Positions 48,301-51,690 of a stretch of DNA of 64,000 nucleotides are shown here, one piece after another (position 1 is the first letter of the stretch; every line of letters begins with the position of its first letter). Both the position numbers and the translations under genes were made by a program. The stretch covers positions 10,952,782-11,016,781 of the forward strand of contig CM053328.1 of NCBI GenBank assembly GCA_028583605.1. The letters run 5' to 3'. The DNA comes from Dastarcus helophoroides (lineage: Eukaryota > Arthropoda > Insecta > Coleoptera > Bothrideridae). The notes beneath the pieces were generated by a model. It was not told where the DNA came from, searched no databases, and was given only the letters and a program-made list of their open reading frames with translations.

Positions 48301-48497
48301 AAGGCAGGTATTTGACTACTTCCCTTTATCGATAACACTTCGATTGAAATAACAGAGTGAAACAAGGCCACGGTTAGAATTTGTACCATAAAAAAGCGAA
48401 TTATAACAATTAACTCACCTTCGACATCATGTAAGTTTTCAGGCCTCGAAAGCACGTTACCGATCGAGAGACAAAGCCAGATTGCAAATAGATGCAT
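4076..48497 (-). CDS. ALP: Alkaline phosphatase, secreted/membrane-associated insect type (six coding exons, complete)
   Basis: Orthophosphoric monoester hydrolase of the metal-dependent alkaline phosphatase family, acting in the secretory pathway or at the cell surface. Joined exons (48497-48419, 15490-15347, 9863-9730, 9675-9441, 5109-4336, 4284-4076) give 524 residues, normal for the family, with all junctions GT-AG and phase-consistent. Residues 1-17 form a signal peptide. RRKR at 40-43 is a possible furin-type site releasing a short propeptide. [10 protein letters not shown] contains the metal ligand Asp86; VPDSACTAT contains nucleophile Ser130; later come [20 protein letters not shown] and ETHGGDD (His473). 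The C-terminus ends shortly after FASCVGQG without a hydrophobic GPI-anchor tail, so this form looks soluble, or an alternative last exon exists. The start is the in-frame ATG before the signal peptide. Intron 1 is about 33 kb and full of transposons. Confidence 0.93.
4285..4335 (-). other. 51-nt intron 5 of alkaline phosphatase
   Basis: GTAAGT donor and TTGCAG acceptor on the minus strand. It is phase 1 and a multiple of three long but contains an in-frame TAG, so retention would truncate the enzyme before His473. A nearer acceptor (CACAG) would throw the frame, which is why the more distal one is chosen. Confidence 0.8.
4336..5109 (-). CDS. ALP: Alkaline phosphatase exon 5
   Basis: The largest exon (774 nt). 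It completes the [17 protein letters not shown] junction and carries the central fold: the [12 protein letters not shown] block, the metal-binding segment [13 protein letters not shown] and the [10 protein letters not shown] segment with conserved Asp and His ligands. It ends in phase 1 at GATATGA. Confidence 0.93.
5160..7285. repeat. T-rich cryptically simple repeat in intron 4
   Basis: Long run of T-rich blocks such as CTCAAAATTTTGACTTTT and GAAATTTGGATTTT, with pyrimidines mainly on the plus strand. No stable repeat unit and no coding potential. Confidence 0.6.
7286..7484. mobile_element. Foldback insertion flanked by 13-bp direct repeats
   Basis: The 13-bp direct repeat TTAAAATGACTTC occurs at 7286-7298 and 7472-7484. 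Between them lies a hairpin: about 7355-7403 pairs with 7406-7456, with the motif CTTCGGCCCAGTTTG in one arm and its complement in the other. Related single-arm copies are at 34741-34830, 35868-35960 and 58645-58757, so this is a dispersed family; here two units lie head to head. Confidence 0.7.
7485..7765. other. AT-rich intron sequence
   Basis: Continuation of the T-rich low-complexity sequence, with nothing recognisable before the RTE-like LINE begins. Confidence 0.4.
7770..9150 (+). mobile_element. RTE-like non-LTR retrotransposon fragment
   Basis: Plus-strand reverse transcriptase remnant. 7790-7890 encodes [16 protein letters not shown] in pieces. The longest open part (8045-8644) carries [43 protein letters not shown] and a catalytic box reading CSADDA, where Tyr before ADD is replaced by Ser. 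After a frameshift near 8625, further blocks (KYLGTDV, a GLRY segment, [29 protein letters not shown]) follow to 9147. The 5' part with endonuclease is missing. The copy is truncated, frameshifted and dead. It runs directly into a GAA microsatellite, in keeping with the simple-repeat tails typical of RTE elements. Confidence 0.85.
9174..9397. repeat. (GAA)n microsatellite with a (TAG)n segment
   Basis: More than 200 nt of GAA/AAG trinucleotides, interrupted near 9282-9311 by TAG repeats and later by single variant units. It follows the 3' end of the RTE-like LINE and stops about 43 nt from the splice donor of alkaline phosphatase exon 4. On the transcribed minus strand it is a (TTC)n pyrimidine tract. 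Poly-Ser and poly-Leu frames across it are artefacts. Confidence 0.95.
9441..9675 (-). CDS. ALP: Alkaline phosphatase exon 4
   Basis: Encodes [19 protein letters not shown], with the nucleophile Ser130 in the DSACTA box, then [14 protein letters not shown] and [15 protein letters not shown]. Acceptor TTGCAG at 9681-9676; donor GTAAGT beginning at 9440. The 235-nt exon starts in phase 0 and ends in phase 1. Confidence 0.95.
9676..9729 (-). other. 54-nt intron 3 of alkaline phosphatase
   Basis: Short intron with GTATGC donor and TTGCAG acceptor on the minus strand, joining GFSK to TYCVN in phase 0. Confidence 0.85.
9730..9863 (-). CDS. ALP: Alkaline phosphatase exon 3
   Basis: Encodes [20 protein letters not shown], with the metal ligand Asp86 in LGDGM, then [23 protein letters not shown]. 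Acceptor CTTTCAG, donor GTATGC. The split Arg75 codon joins exon 2 (one nt) to exon 3 (two nt). Confidence 0.93.
9975..10798. mobile_element. Non-autonomous DNA element with GC-rich inverted repeats, nested in the transposon TIR
   Basis: Left terminus GGGTAAAGACACACGAAGCG and right terminus, in reverse complement, GGCTAAAGACACACGAAGCG. The match runs on through GGTTTTCGCCGAGTCGGC. Both ends are flanked by TA (9973-9974 and 10799-10800), a likely target duplication. Subterminal GCCGAGTCGGC palindromes repeat several times. No open reading frame, so it depends on another element's transposase. It interrupts the left inverted repeat of the surrounding transposon. Confidence 0.8.
11301..12609 (+). 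pseudogene. Broken DDE transposase
   Basis: Starts [20 protein letters not shown], followed by a helix-turn-helix ([19 protein letters not shown]). After the nested insertion near 11519-11760, the catalytic part resumes: [20 protein letters not shown] with the first Asp, a [12 protein letters not shown] block, a damaged QQDGAPPH region with the second Asp, and a C-terminal [19 protein letters not shown] ending at TAA 12607-12609. There are several in-frame stops and frameshifts. A related minus-strand fragment lies at 50915-51690. Confidence 0.8.
11519..11760 (+). mobile_element. Short Penelope-like/ribozyme-family repeat inserted in the transposase
   Basis: Begins AGATCTAACAAGATCGAAAC and shares its length with parts of 54400-54900 and 28440-28530 (for example GTAGTTCAGCTACCTATGATT and ACACGCCTTGGAGGG). 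The short ATACC occurs at both insertion edges. The first bases are the stem II to stem III part of a hammerhead ribozyme whose catalytic CUGACG is absent here. Confidence 0.6.
13109..13653 (+). repeat. LTR-like repeat copy 1 (TGTTAC...TTACA)
   Basis: Starts TGTTACGCGTTATCGG and ends TTGTTACA, with a conserved central part ACAGATCCCGTTTCGGGTTC and TTATCGTTTGCCGAA. A second copy in reverse orientation spans 16767-17095. TG...CA ends and absence of coding suggest a solo LTR. No clear target duplication was found. A foldback insertion (13157-13345) splits it. Confidence 0.5.
13157..13345. mobile_element. Foldback insertion with about 65-bp stem in the LTR-like repeat
   Basis: The left arm (about 13188-13255) and right arm (about 13275-13342) are almost perfectly complementary, from TGAAATACAGAACTTGTCC to GTTGCTCTAAC. 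Copies of TTGTAAACACTTT flank it (about 13148-13160 and 13343-13356), while the second LTR-like copy has only one such site, so this looks like a 13-bp target duplication. Related pieces at 16285-16570 and 36035-36205. Confidence 0.75.
13654..14640. repeat. AT-rich low-complexity intron sequence
   Basis: T-rich then A-rich simple-sequence blocks in alkaline phosphatase intron 2. No recognised gene or element. Confidence 0.5.
14650..14850. other. GC-rich tract with hAT-terminus-like motif
   Basis: Isolated GC-rich patch in an AT-rich intron. GCGGGCCACCTGTTGCCGAC resembles terminal sequences of hAT-type elements (compare the end at 20498-20542). The overlapping minus-strand 144-codon frame has no recognisable domain and is probably chance. 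Confidence 0.3.
14851..15346. other. Intron sequence without recognised features
   Basis: Mixed AT-rich sequence upstream of the exon 2 donor. Nothing supported. Confidence 0.4.
15347..15490 (-). CDS. ALP: Alkaline phosphatase exon 2
   Basis: Encodes [20 protein letters not shown] and [29 protein letters not shown] (residues 40-44) is a candidate furin-type cleavage site. Acceptor TTTCAG, donor GTGAGT; both ends are phase 1, matching exon 1 and exon 3. The WIQSAQ segment is where mature insect alkaline phosphatases usually begin to align. Confidence 0.9.
15520..16270. repeat. T-rich cryptically simple repeat at the 3' end of intron 1
   Basis: T-rich degenerate blocks (AAATTTTGACTCTTTCC type). 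No coding signal. Confidence 0.5.
16285..16710. repeat. Composite of GAAACCAAGAAAG / GGACTGGTCCTTGG repeats
   Basis: Several partial copies of one family in both orientations: GAAACCAAGAAAGATTAAAA, GGAACGGACTGGTCCTTGG (twice direct, once inverted near 16683) and TTTCAGGGGACAAGTTCTG. The same family makes the foldback at 13157-13345 and the fragment at 36035-36205. On the minus strand, 16333-16370 resembles a hammerhead core (see Part 2). Confidence 0.65.
16767..17095 (-). repeat. LTR-like repeat copy 2
   Basis: Reverse-oriented relative of 13109-13653, starting TGTTGCCCGTTATCGG on the minus strand and ending near TTTTTACA, without the foldback insertion. It therefore serves as the uninterrupted reference for copy 1. 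Confidence 0.5.
17277..18172 (-). mobile_element. Internally deleted mariner element
   Basis: Terminal inverted repeats contain GTAAATCAAATATGAACCGG at 17281-17300 and its inverted partner at 18147-18166, with TA just outside both ends. Minus strand 18018-17860 encodes the transposase N-terminus ([38 protein letters not shown]). A deletion then joins it to C-terminal pieces carrying [10 protein letters not shown], where the last catalytic Asp is replaced (PYNY). A fuller relative lies at 58963-62677. Without an intact transposase it can only be mobilised in trans. Confidence 0.85.
18290..20430. repeat. T-rich cryptically simple repeat
   Basis: Over 2 kb of T-rich blocks (CGAAATTTTGACTTTTTT, CTCAAAATTCGA) with T and C on the plus strand. 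Many short open frames rich in F, L, S and K arise from this and are not genes. No fixed period. Confidence 0.65.
20461..20542 (-). mobile_element. Terminal fragment of a hAT (Charlie-like) transposon
   Basis: Read on the minus strand it begins CAGGAGTCGGCAACCCGCGG, followed by CTCTTTTAAAAG and GTGCGGCTC. This CAGGRGTCGGCAACC start is typical of one group of hAT elements. Only one end is visible. Confidence 0.6.
20706..23948 (+). mobile_element. hAT-like non-autonomous element 1
   Basis: Ends TAGGGATGCAACATCG on the left and CGTTTGCATCCCTA on the right, with subterminal CATCGATGTTT / AAACATCGATG palindromes at both ends. Flanking 8-mers GCGAAATG and ATGAAATG match at 6 of 8 positions, as expected for a decayed hAT target duplication. 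No transposase. The interior is AAATTTCGA-type simple sequence that is T-rich near 20870-21250, A-rich over 21330-23110, and T-rich again to 23630. Related copies: 24791-28829, a left-truncated one ending at 55703, and 57042-58940 reversed. Confidence 0.75.
23952..24778. mobile_element. Non-autonomous element with about 220-bp inverted repeats
   Basis: The left arm (TTTTGACATAA ... CTGTCACTTTCGCT ... ACACCCTGTAT ... GGAATCTGC ... TGATTTTTAAAGGA, to about 24175) recurs inverted at about 24585-24778 with many point differences. The 400-nt centre has no reading frame. It sits exactly between two hAT-like elements of the same orientation. Confidence 0.7.
24791..28829 (+). mobile_element. hAT-like non-autonomous element 2
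   Basis: Same family and orientation as 20706-23948: left AGGGATGCAACATCATTC, right ATCGTTTGCATCCCTA, with shared internal landmarks (TTGCGAGTTGAAGAAG, CATACAATATTGACAGATG, ATGGCGCTAATTCTATCGCG). The interior is AAATTTCGA-type simple sequence. A short ribozyme-family fragment (28440-28530) is inserted near the right end. No convincing 8-bp duplication is visible at the ends. Confidence 0.7.
28440..28530 (-). repeat. Fragment of the ribozyme-bearing repeat family
   Basis: Shares ATGCAAGTAGAATACAACC, CTAGACTGCAAATTCATGC and GAATCATAGGTAGCTGAAC with 54395-54480 and, inverted, with 11650-11755. Confidence 0.6.
28930..30130. other. Non-repetitive part of intron 1
   Basis: Balanced composition with no repeat family recognised. 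The minus-strand frames at 29492-29813 overlap in different phases and show no domain. A candidate area for intronic regulatory elements only because it is not transposon-derived. Confidence 0.35.
30130..30720. repeat. AT-rich cryptically simple repeat
   Basis: A-rich degenerate blocks as elsewhere. Nothing coding. Confidence 0.5.
30776..30966. mobile_element. Short foldback MITE
   Basis: About 190 nt whose two halves are inverted copies: GGGTACGTTTAGATGAGATAC, TTTCTCTCTGACATAA and AACTATCCCGAGAAAAGC on the left, with the inverted equivalents on the right. No coding content. The target duplication is unclear. Confidence 0.7.
31137..31508 (+). mobile_element. Hammerhead-ribozyme repeat, copy A
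   Basis: Contains CATCGCAACATCCAT, TCCTCGGCGTGACTTTAC and CATCTAGTTTTG, then the ribozyme (31374-31438), then a tail TTAAGCACGTTTAACTG to GGTCATTTGTC. Homologous pieces occur at 46491-46660, 46761-47141 and 55194-55431. No protein is encoded. A small palindrome around CTTGTATATACGAATATAT marks the left end. Confidence 0.75.
31374..31438 (+). ncRNA. Hammerhead ribozyme, short stem III, family A copy 1
   Basis: All invariant core positions are present: CUGAUGA (31392-31398), GAA (31413-31415) and the GUC cleavage triplet (31420-31422). Stem II is GGCC (31399-31402) with GGCC (31409-31412), loop AAGGAA. Stem III is only AC/GU around UA. Stem I has an inner helix ACCAUG (31386-31391) with UAUGGU (31423-31428), an internal loop ACCGU opposite UGC, and an outer helix UACAACC (31374-31380) with GGUUGUA (31432-31438). 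Predicted cut is after C31422. This architecture is known from Penelope-like elements, where such ribozymes act best as dimers. Confidence 0.85.
34741..34830 (-). repeat. Copy of the CTTCGGCCCAGTTTG dispersed repeat
   Basis: Contains CTTCATGGTAG and AAACTGGGCCGAAGAAATG followed by TTAAATAAATTGAAAAAAAC. Same family as 7299-7471 and 58645-58757, shortened internally. Confidence 0.6.
35868..35960. repeat. Copy of the CTTCGGCCCAGTTTG dispersed repeat, deleted
   Basis: ATTCTTCATGGTAGACC and TTGACCGGAAATATTATG on the left, GGGCCGAAGAAATGTTAAAT on the right, joined with the middle missing. Confidence 0.6.
36035..36205 (+). repeat. GAAACCAAGAGAG / GGACTGGTCC family fragment
   Basis: GGAACGGACTGGTCCTTGG, then CCCCTGAAACCAAGAGAG, CTGAAGATGATG, TTAGAGCAACC and TTTCAGGGGACAAG. 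Related to 13157-13345 and 16285-16710. The hammerhead-like core here reads GAAGC rather than GAAAC. Confidence 0.6.
37501..39055. other. Non-repetitive part of intron 1
   Basis: About 1.5 kb of ordinary-looking intron sequence. No gene, RNA or known repeat recognised. Confidence 0.4.
39056..40095. other. Intron sequence, partly AT-rich repeat
   Basis: 39060-39480 has the AAATTTCGA-type blocks. The remainder to 40095 shows no recognised feature apart from short matches to common insect MITE ends (TACAGGGTG near 39694). Confidence 0.35.
40095..40440 (+). mobile_element. Ty3/Gypsy reverse transcriptase fragment
   Basis: Plus-strand frame from about 40116 encodes the region leading into reverse transcriptase: [33 protein letters not shown], then a TGA in place of a conserved Trp, then [20 protein letters not shown] and [14 protein letters not shown]. 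This is the typical Gypsy entry into RT. The copy stops before the catalytic box. The minus-strand frame over it (40307-40125) is a shadow. Confidence 0.85.
40441..40930. other. Linker between Gypsy fragments
   Basis: A-rich sequence, then a patch near 40680-40850 with repeated GCCGACTT/GCCGACTC words. No gene recognised. Confidence 0.35.
40935..42222 (+). mobile_element. Ty3/Gypsy gag-protease fragment
   Basis: 40935-41350 encodes a retrotransposon Gag: [61 protein letters not shown]. Gag continues in another frame at 41383-41607 ([20 protein letters not shown]). The protease-end block ([28 protein letters not shown]) is read near 42030-42190. Frameshifts and stops show it is dead. At about 42222 it is cut by the LINE copy 2. 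Its order relative to 40095-40440 (RT upstream of Gag) shows two separate or rearranged Gypsy pieces. Confidence 0.85.
42225..44802 (+). mobile_element. Non-LTR retrotransposon (LINE), copy 2, 5'-truncated
   Basis: Begins inside the endonuclease domain: [16 protein letters not shown] and [12 protein letters not shown] carry the GDFN and SDH motifs of AP-type LINE endonucleases. The RT follows in pieces: [47 protein letters not shown] and a catalytic region reading SYEDDSNP, in which YADD is altered to YEDD. The C-terminal part has [19 protein letters not shown] and [13 protein letters not shown]. There are frameshifts at several points. More complete than the copy at 1-2110. It lies in alkaline phosphatase intron 1. 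Confidence 0.88.
44785..44829. repeat. Perfect 18-bp inverted repeat at the LINE 3' end
   Basis: GTGCTTTGAAAGCATAAT (44785-44802) and its exact inverse (44812-44829) around a 9-nt loop. The LINE copy at 1-2110 has only the left arm. Confidence 0.85.
44830..46485. other. Intron 1 sequence without recognised genes
   Basis: AT-rich sequence with a minor AACACTAG direct repeat near 45302-45325. No domain or repeat family recognised with confidence. Confidence 0.4.
46491..46660 (-). mobile_element. Hammerhead-ribozyme repeat, copy B (3' part)
   Basis: Minus-strand copy of the ribozyme and tail portion of 31137-31508, from GACTAACGGCTTTAAG through the ribozyme to GGTCATTTGTC. Confidence 0.75.
46555..46619 (-). 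ncRNA. Hammerhead ribozyme, short stem III, family A copy 2
   Basis: Same layout as the plus-strand copy: outer stem I UACAACC/GGUUGUA, loop ACCGU/UGC, inner stem I ACCAUA/UAUGAU with one C-A mismatch, core CUGAUGA, stem II GGCC-AAGGAA-GGCC, GAAAC-UU-GUC. Core positions are all conserved. Base changes in stem I and loop III fall outside the catalytic core. Confidence 0.8.
46761..47141. repeat. Long palindrome of two ribozyme-family arms (about 162 bp each)
   Basis: The left arm 46761-46922 and right arm 46979-47141 are inverted copies with only a few differences and one single-base indel. A 56-nt spacer between them carries the family tail (GGCAAATGACC to AAAATATGTAC) without the ribozyme. 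A transcript across it would fold into a long double-stranded hairpin. Confidence 0.85.
47180..47740. repeat. AT-rich simple sequence
   Basis: A-rich degenerate sequence between the palindrome and the frame at 47747. No coding signal. Confidence 0.45.
47747..48064 (+). CDS. Unrecognised open reading frame, 105 codons
   Basis: Starts [20 protein letters not shown] and continues with [20 protein letters not shown] and [17 protein letters not shown]. Its base composition is richer in GC than its surroundings. No known domain is recognised. It lies in intron 1 of alkaline phosphatase, opposite strand, about 350 bp from exon 1. It may be a fragment of an unidentified element, part of a small nested gene, or chance. 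Confidence 0.2.
   Translation: MNAILGHGYSTGRSGEKINADDVMITCTTKMGASIWRNGIMIYRGKWLRNDETAHEKEVMEDSMPGGEMWMNGNYEDPSSTETFLTFFNNSRQILKNQKLKSWKS
48419..48497 (-). CDS. ALP: Alkaline phosphatase exon 1 (start codon and signal peptide)
   Basis: ATG at 48497-48495 opens [17 protein letters not shown], a classical signal peptide, followed by RPENLHDVE. Donor GAAG/GTGAGT at 48419/48418. The exon leaves one nt, which with CT of exon 2 makes an Ala codon. The assignment rests on phase fit, strand, signal peptide and absence of any other start upstream of exon 2; the 33-kb gap makes RNA support desirable. Confidence 0.75.
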
Positions 48498-48555
48498 ATT
48501 AATTGTCCTAGACAATGTTTAATTTTGATTATTCAAGTGTACATAATTGTGCTTA

Positions 48556-48563
48556 TATTTATA
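48556..48563 (-). promoter_or_regulatory. Candidate TATA box of alkaline phosphatase
   Basis: TATAAATA on the minus strand, about 60 nt upstream of the start codon. A start site 25-30 nt further on would give a 5' UTR of about 35 nt. No arthropod initiator is obvious, and AT-richness weakens the call. Confidence 0.35.
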
Positions 48564-48569
48564 TGTGTT

Positions 48570-49795
48570 CGCGTTCTGAAATCTCCCACCAAAAGATCAC
48601 TAGTGATTTTGTTGAATTCGAATCGGATTGAATGCCGACTAGAGTAAGAGCTTGCGGTAGAAGTTCAGGACTTAATCGCGTAAACGTCAAGATGCTAAAT
48701 TAGACAATCAGTCCAATTTGTCACGGGCGTCATTTTTATATTCACAAGTTATTTTCTGCAATTATGATATTGACATGCAGTAATTGATTTATATAAATTT
48801 TTTTAAAATTGTTTTACCAAGGTAACACGACACTGGGAATTCGATTTCTCTAGTATTCTTGCCTTAAAAACTATTAATGGCGTACTTGAGATTAGTAACA
48901 AACAATTTAAGCCGCGGTTTTTTTTTGTTTTCCCCGCATTAGCTCATCAAATTTAGTAAAGAATTTACCAAAAAATGAGTTGAAATTCAAATCTACAATT
49001 TTCGTAGTGTCTGCGAATTGTAAAGAGATTTAATTTCCAATTTCTCTGCTCTGTCGAATTTCATTTTCCTTTCTGATTTAAATTTTTTTGAACCTCTAAA
49101 CATTTTTCTTTAATTTGGACCAGTAGAAATGAAAGGCGTAAATTGTAAATGACGAGAAAAATATACAGAATTAGAAAATACAATTGCAAGAAAATCGAGT
49201 TTAAACTTAAAATTTCATTTAGGGTGAAAAAGAGGAACCTTTACGGAAAAAGTAAACCTTGAAAGTGTAAACCAGGAATTTTGAAAATTTATGAGTATAT
49301 TTAATTGGGTGTAAACTGGTTTAAATCAAATTTTCGAAAAATAAATAATTTTTTGCCACTTCTATTTGCTCATAAAACATGAGTAACGATCACATAAACG
49401 CTGCGGATATTTTATAATGAGGATGTTTCTTTACACCAATTCTCGACATTTTGAATATATGTACTCGAGATATCTAGTTTTAAATGTCGAAATATAAAAG
49501 TAAAAATATCTAAGAAACTTAAATTTTAGGAATTTTAAAACATGATAATTTTTTTTAAAAAGTCCAAATTTATAAAAGTGAATGAAAATAGTACAAAATT
49601 GTAAATTTGCCATGAACATTTTTTACCAAAATTATGAAGAAAAAGGAATGCCCAAGTTTTCGTTCGCGGTTGAGCGATAGGGTTTTTTCAAAAAAAATGA
49701 ATCAAGAAGCAACTAAGCCTGATTTTGTTTTAACTGTAGGTTTCCTATCAACTAAATTTGATTTTTTAACATCTTTTATTATTTCACTTTGATGA
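48570..49795. other. Upstream region of alkaline phosphatase
   Basis: Mixed sequence 5' of exon 1. Expected to hold promoter elements, but none beyond the TATA-like box could be identified. The frame at 49431-49619 is AT-driven. Confidence 0.4.
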
Positions 49796-50004
49796 CTTCA
49801 AATATTGATTAAATACAGTGCTAGTCTGTAACTTGGAATAAATTCAGTAAATCAAAAGACTGTTTTTTTTGTTGGAAATATGCTCGGACTCTTCGATTAA
49901 TATTTTAATTTTGCGCTCTTTTTGATCTAGGAACATTTTATATAAAATGTCCCAAAATTTAAGATATGACGTTATCGACAATTCTTTTAAATGGCAACCC
50001 TATT

Positions 50005-50860
50005 TGATACGAAGGCTTCCACGGACCAGAGTCAGGTACAGGATATACTTTCCGGGATTGGAACGTGTCAAAGAACTACTAAAAGTGTTCGAAGTTTCGT
50101 CCTACCAGTCGTAGGGAGCTTCTTCAGGAACAAAGAAAAGAAACAATAAATAAAAAGAGAAATATAAGGGAATATGCAAAAATGAAAGAATGAAAAGGCC
50201 AATTTCAAAACATCAGAGCACGGTAACTCAGTATGTCCACCATACCAGAGGTGAAACTCTTCTGAATTGAAAATTGGTACAAAGGATAAGAAAGTTTAGA
50301 CAGAAGAGCAGGGTAACTCAGTATGTCCACCATACCAGAGGCGTAACTCTTCTGACAGGAAAGAGGGAAAGGGAAACTTTATATACCATTCGTCTGCGCG
50401 ATCACTTCCGAAGATTTCCGATGGTGGGTTTCCAGATGGAGGAAAGCATGTAACTGTCGTCTCTGTTGATGTTTTTGGGGAATTTCTGAATTTTAACGCC
50501 TTCGCGTATCTTTCTATTATAGTAATTGGGAATATTGGTTATAATTGAAATATTATCAAAGAGAATCTTATGGCCGGTCTCATGTTGATGTTCGGCAATG
50601 GCTGACTGCGAAAATAAACCAGACCTAAGACATCTTTGGTGCTCAGATATTCGCGTCTTAAATGATCGCCCCGTTTCTCCGATGTACACTGAACCACAAA
50701 ACAAGGAACCCTGTACACGCCATTAGAACAAAAGGATGAAATTTTATCTTTGGGAGATGGGAGAAGCTGTTGGATCTTTGAGGATAATGAAAAAAAAATT
50801 AGGAAAAAAAACCCTATTTGACTATTCTTAAAGGGTATATCAAGTAACATATGCGTATTA
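50005..50860 (-). mobile_element. Penelope-like element fragment with GIY-YIG endonuclease
   Basis: Minus strand 50704-50402 encodes a GIY-YIG nuclease: CGSVYIGETGRSFKTRISEH, then AIAEHQHETGHKILFDN and NYYNRKIREGVKIQKFP. The preceding SPKDKISSFCSNGVYRVPC lies in another frame (50886-50539), so a frameshift separates the GVYRVPC start from the YIGETGR body. Reverse transcriptase is missing. This domain order and sequence style are those of Penelope-like retroelements. Downstream, a block of about 54 nt is directly repeated at 50214-50267 and 50304-50357. Confidence 0.85.
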
Positions 50861-50914
50861 AATTTCAATTTTTCATTTCTTGTCATTTAAAAAATATTTA
50901 ACAAAAATTAATTA

Positions 50915-51690
50915 ATTTGAAAAATCAAGGAATTTGATTCAATCCAATAATCTTTAATCTTCAATAAATGTTCAAAATGTTGTCAATTTACTAACTGACA
51001 ATACCCTAAACGGAACTGAAACTCGTTTTGAACATTTCTAATTATTTCGGGGGAAATTAATCTACACTCCTGTCTTATTCGTCGTTTCAACTCCTCAATA
51101 TTTACAGGTTTGGTCTTAAAAACTTTGCTCTTCAAATACCCCTATAAGAAATAGTCCATAGGTGTTAAGTCCAGAGACCTGGATGGCCGCCATTTAAAAG
51201 GTCCTCTTCTACCAATCCATCTGCCTGGAAATACATCATCTAGATACTCACGGATAGGTCCTGCAAAATGAGAAGGGGCACCGTCTTGTTGAAACCAGAT
51301 GTTTCTATTCGGGACATCAGCTGCCACCGGATCAGGAAACAACATAGCTAAATTAGGAATTAGCTCTTCCTGCAAGAATTTTAAATATCCTGCCCCATTG
51401 AGATTTTCTTGATACAAAATTGGTCCTTCAACTCGATCACCAACAATCCTTGCCCAAACATTGACTTTCTCTGGACGTTGAGTGTGGCCTGTTGTCTGCC
51501 CAATAACGACAATTTTGACGATTTAGCTCATCGTTTAACATAAACGTTGATTTATCTGAAAACAGAATATTCTCTATGCTTAGAACATTTCTATCCAGTA
51601 GATCCATCATTTGTTCGCAAAACTGGAGTTTTCTATCCGGATCATCTTCTAAGGGTTCATGGAGGATTGTCATTTTATAAGTATTTAATT
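50915..51690 (-). pseudogene. Broken DDE transposase (relative of 11301-12609)
   Basis: Minus-strand blocks: EDDPDRKLQFCEQMMDLLDR, NILFSDKSTFMLNDELNRQN (first Asp), [31 protein letters not shown] (second Asp), SRSLDLTPMDYF, then an in-frame stop, KSKVFKTKPVNIEELKRRI and RLGYCQLVNWQHFEHLL. Same family as the transposon in intron 2, frameshifted near 51430-51510. No terminal repeats were recognised. Confidence 0.8.

Noticed and set aside
50094..50127. Hammerhead-like CTGAAGA...GGACGAAAC on the minus strand of the Penelope-like fragment
   Set aside because: Stem II needs two bulges, no short stem III with a UH cleavage triplet follows, and stem I does not pair. Possibly a relic but not supportable.
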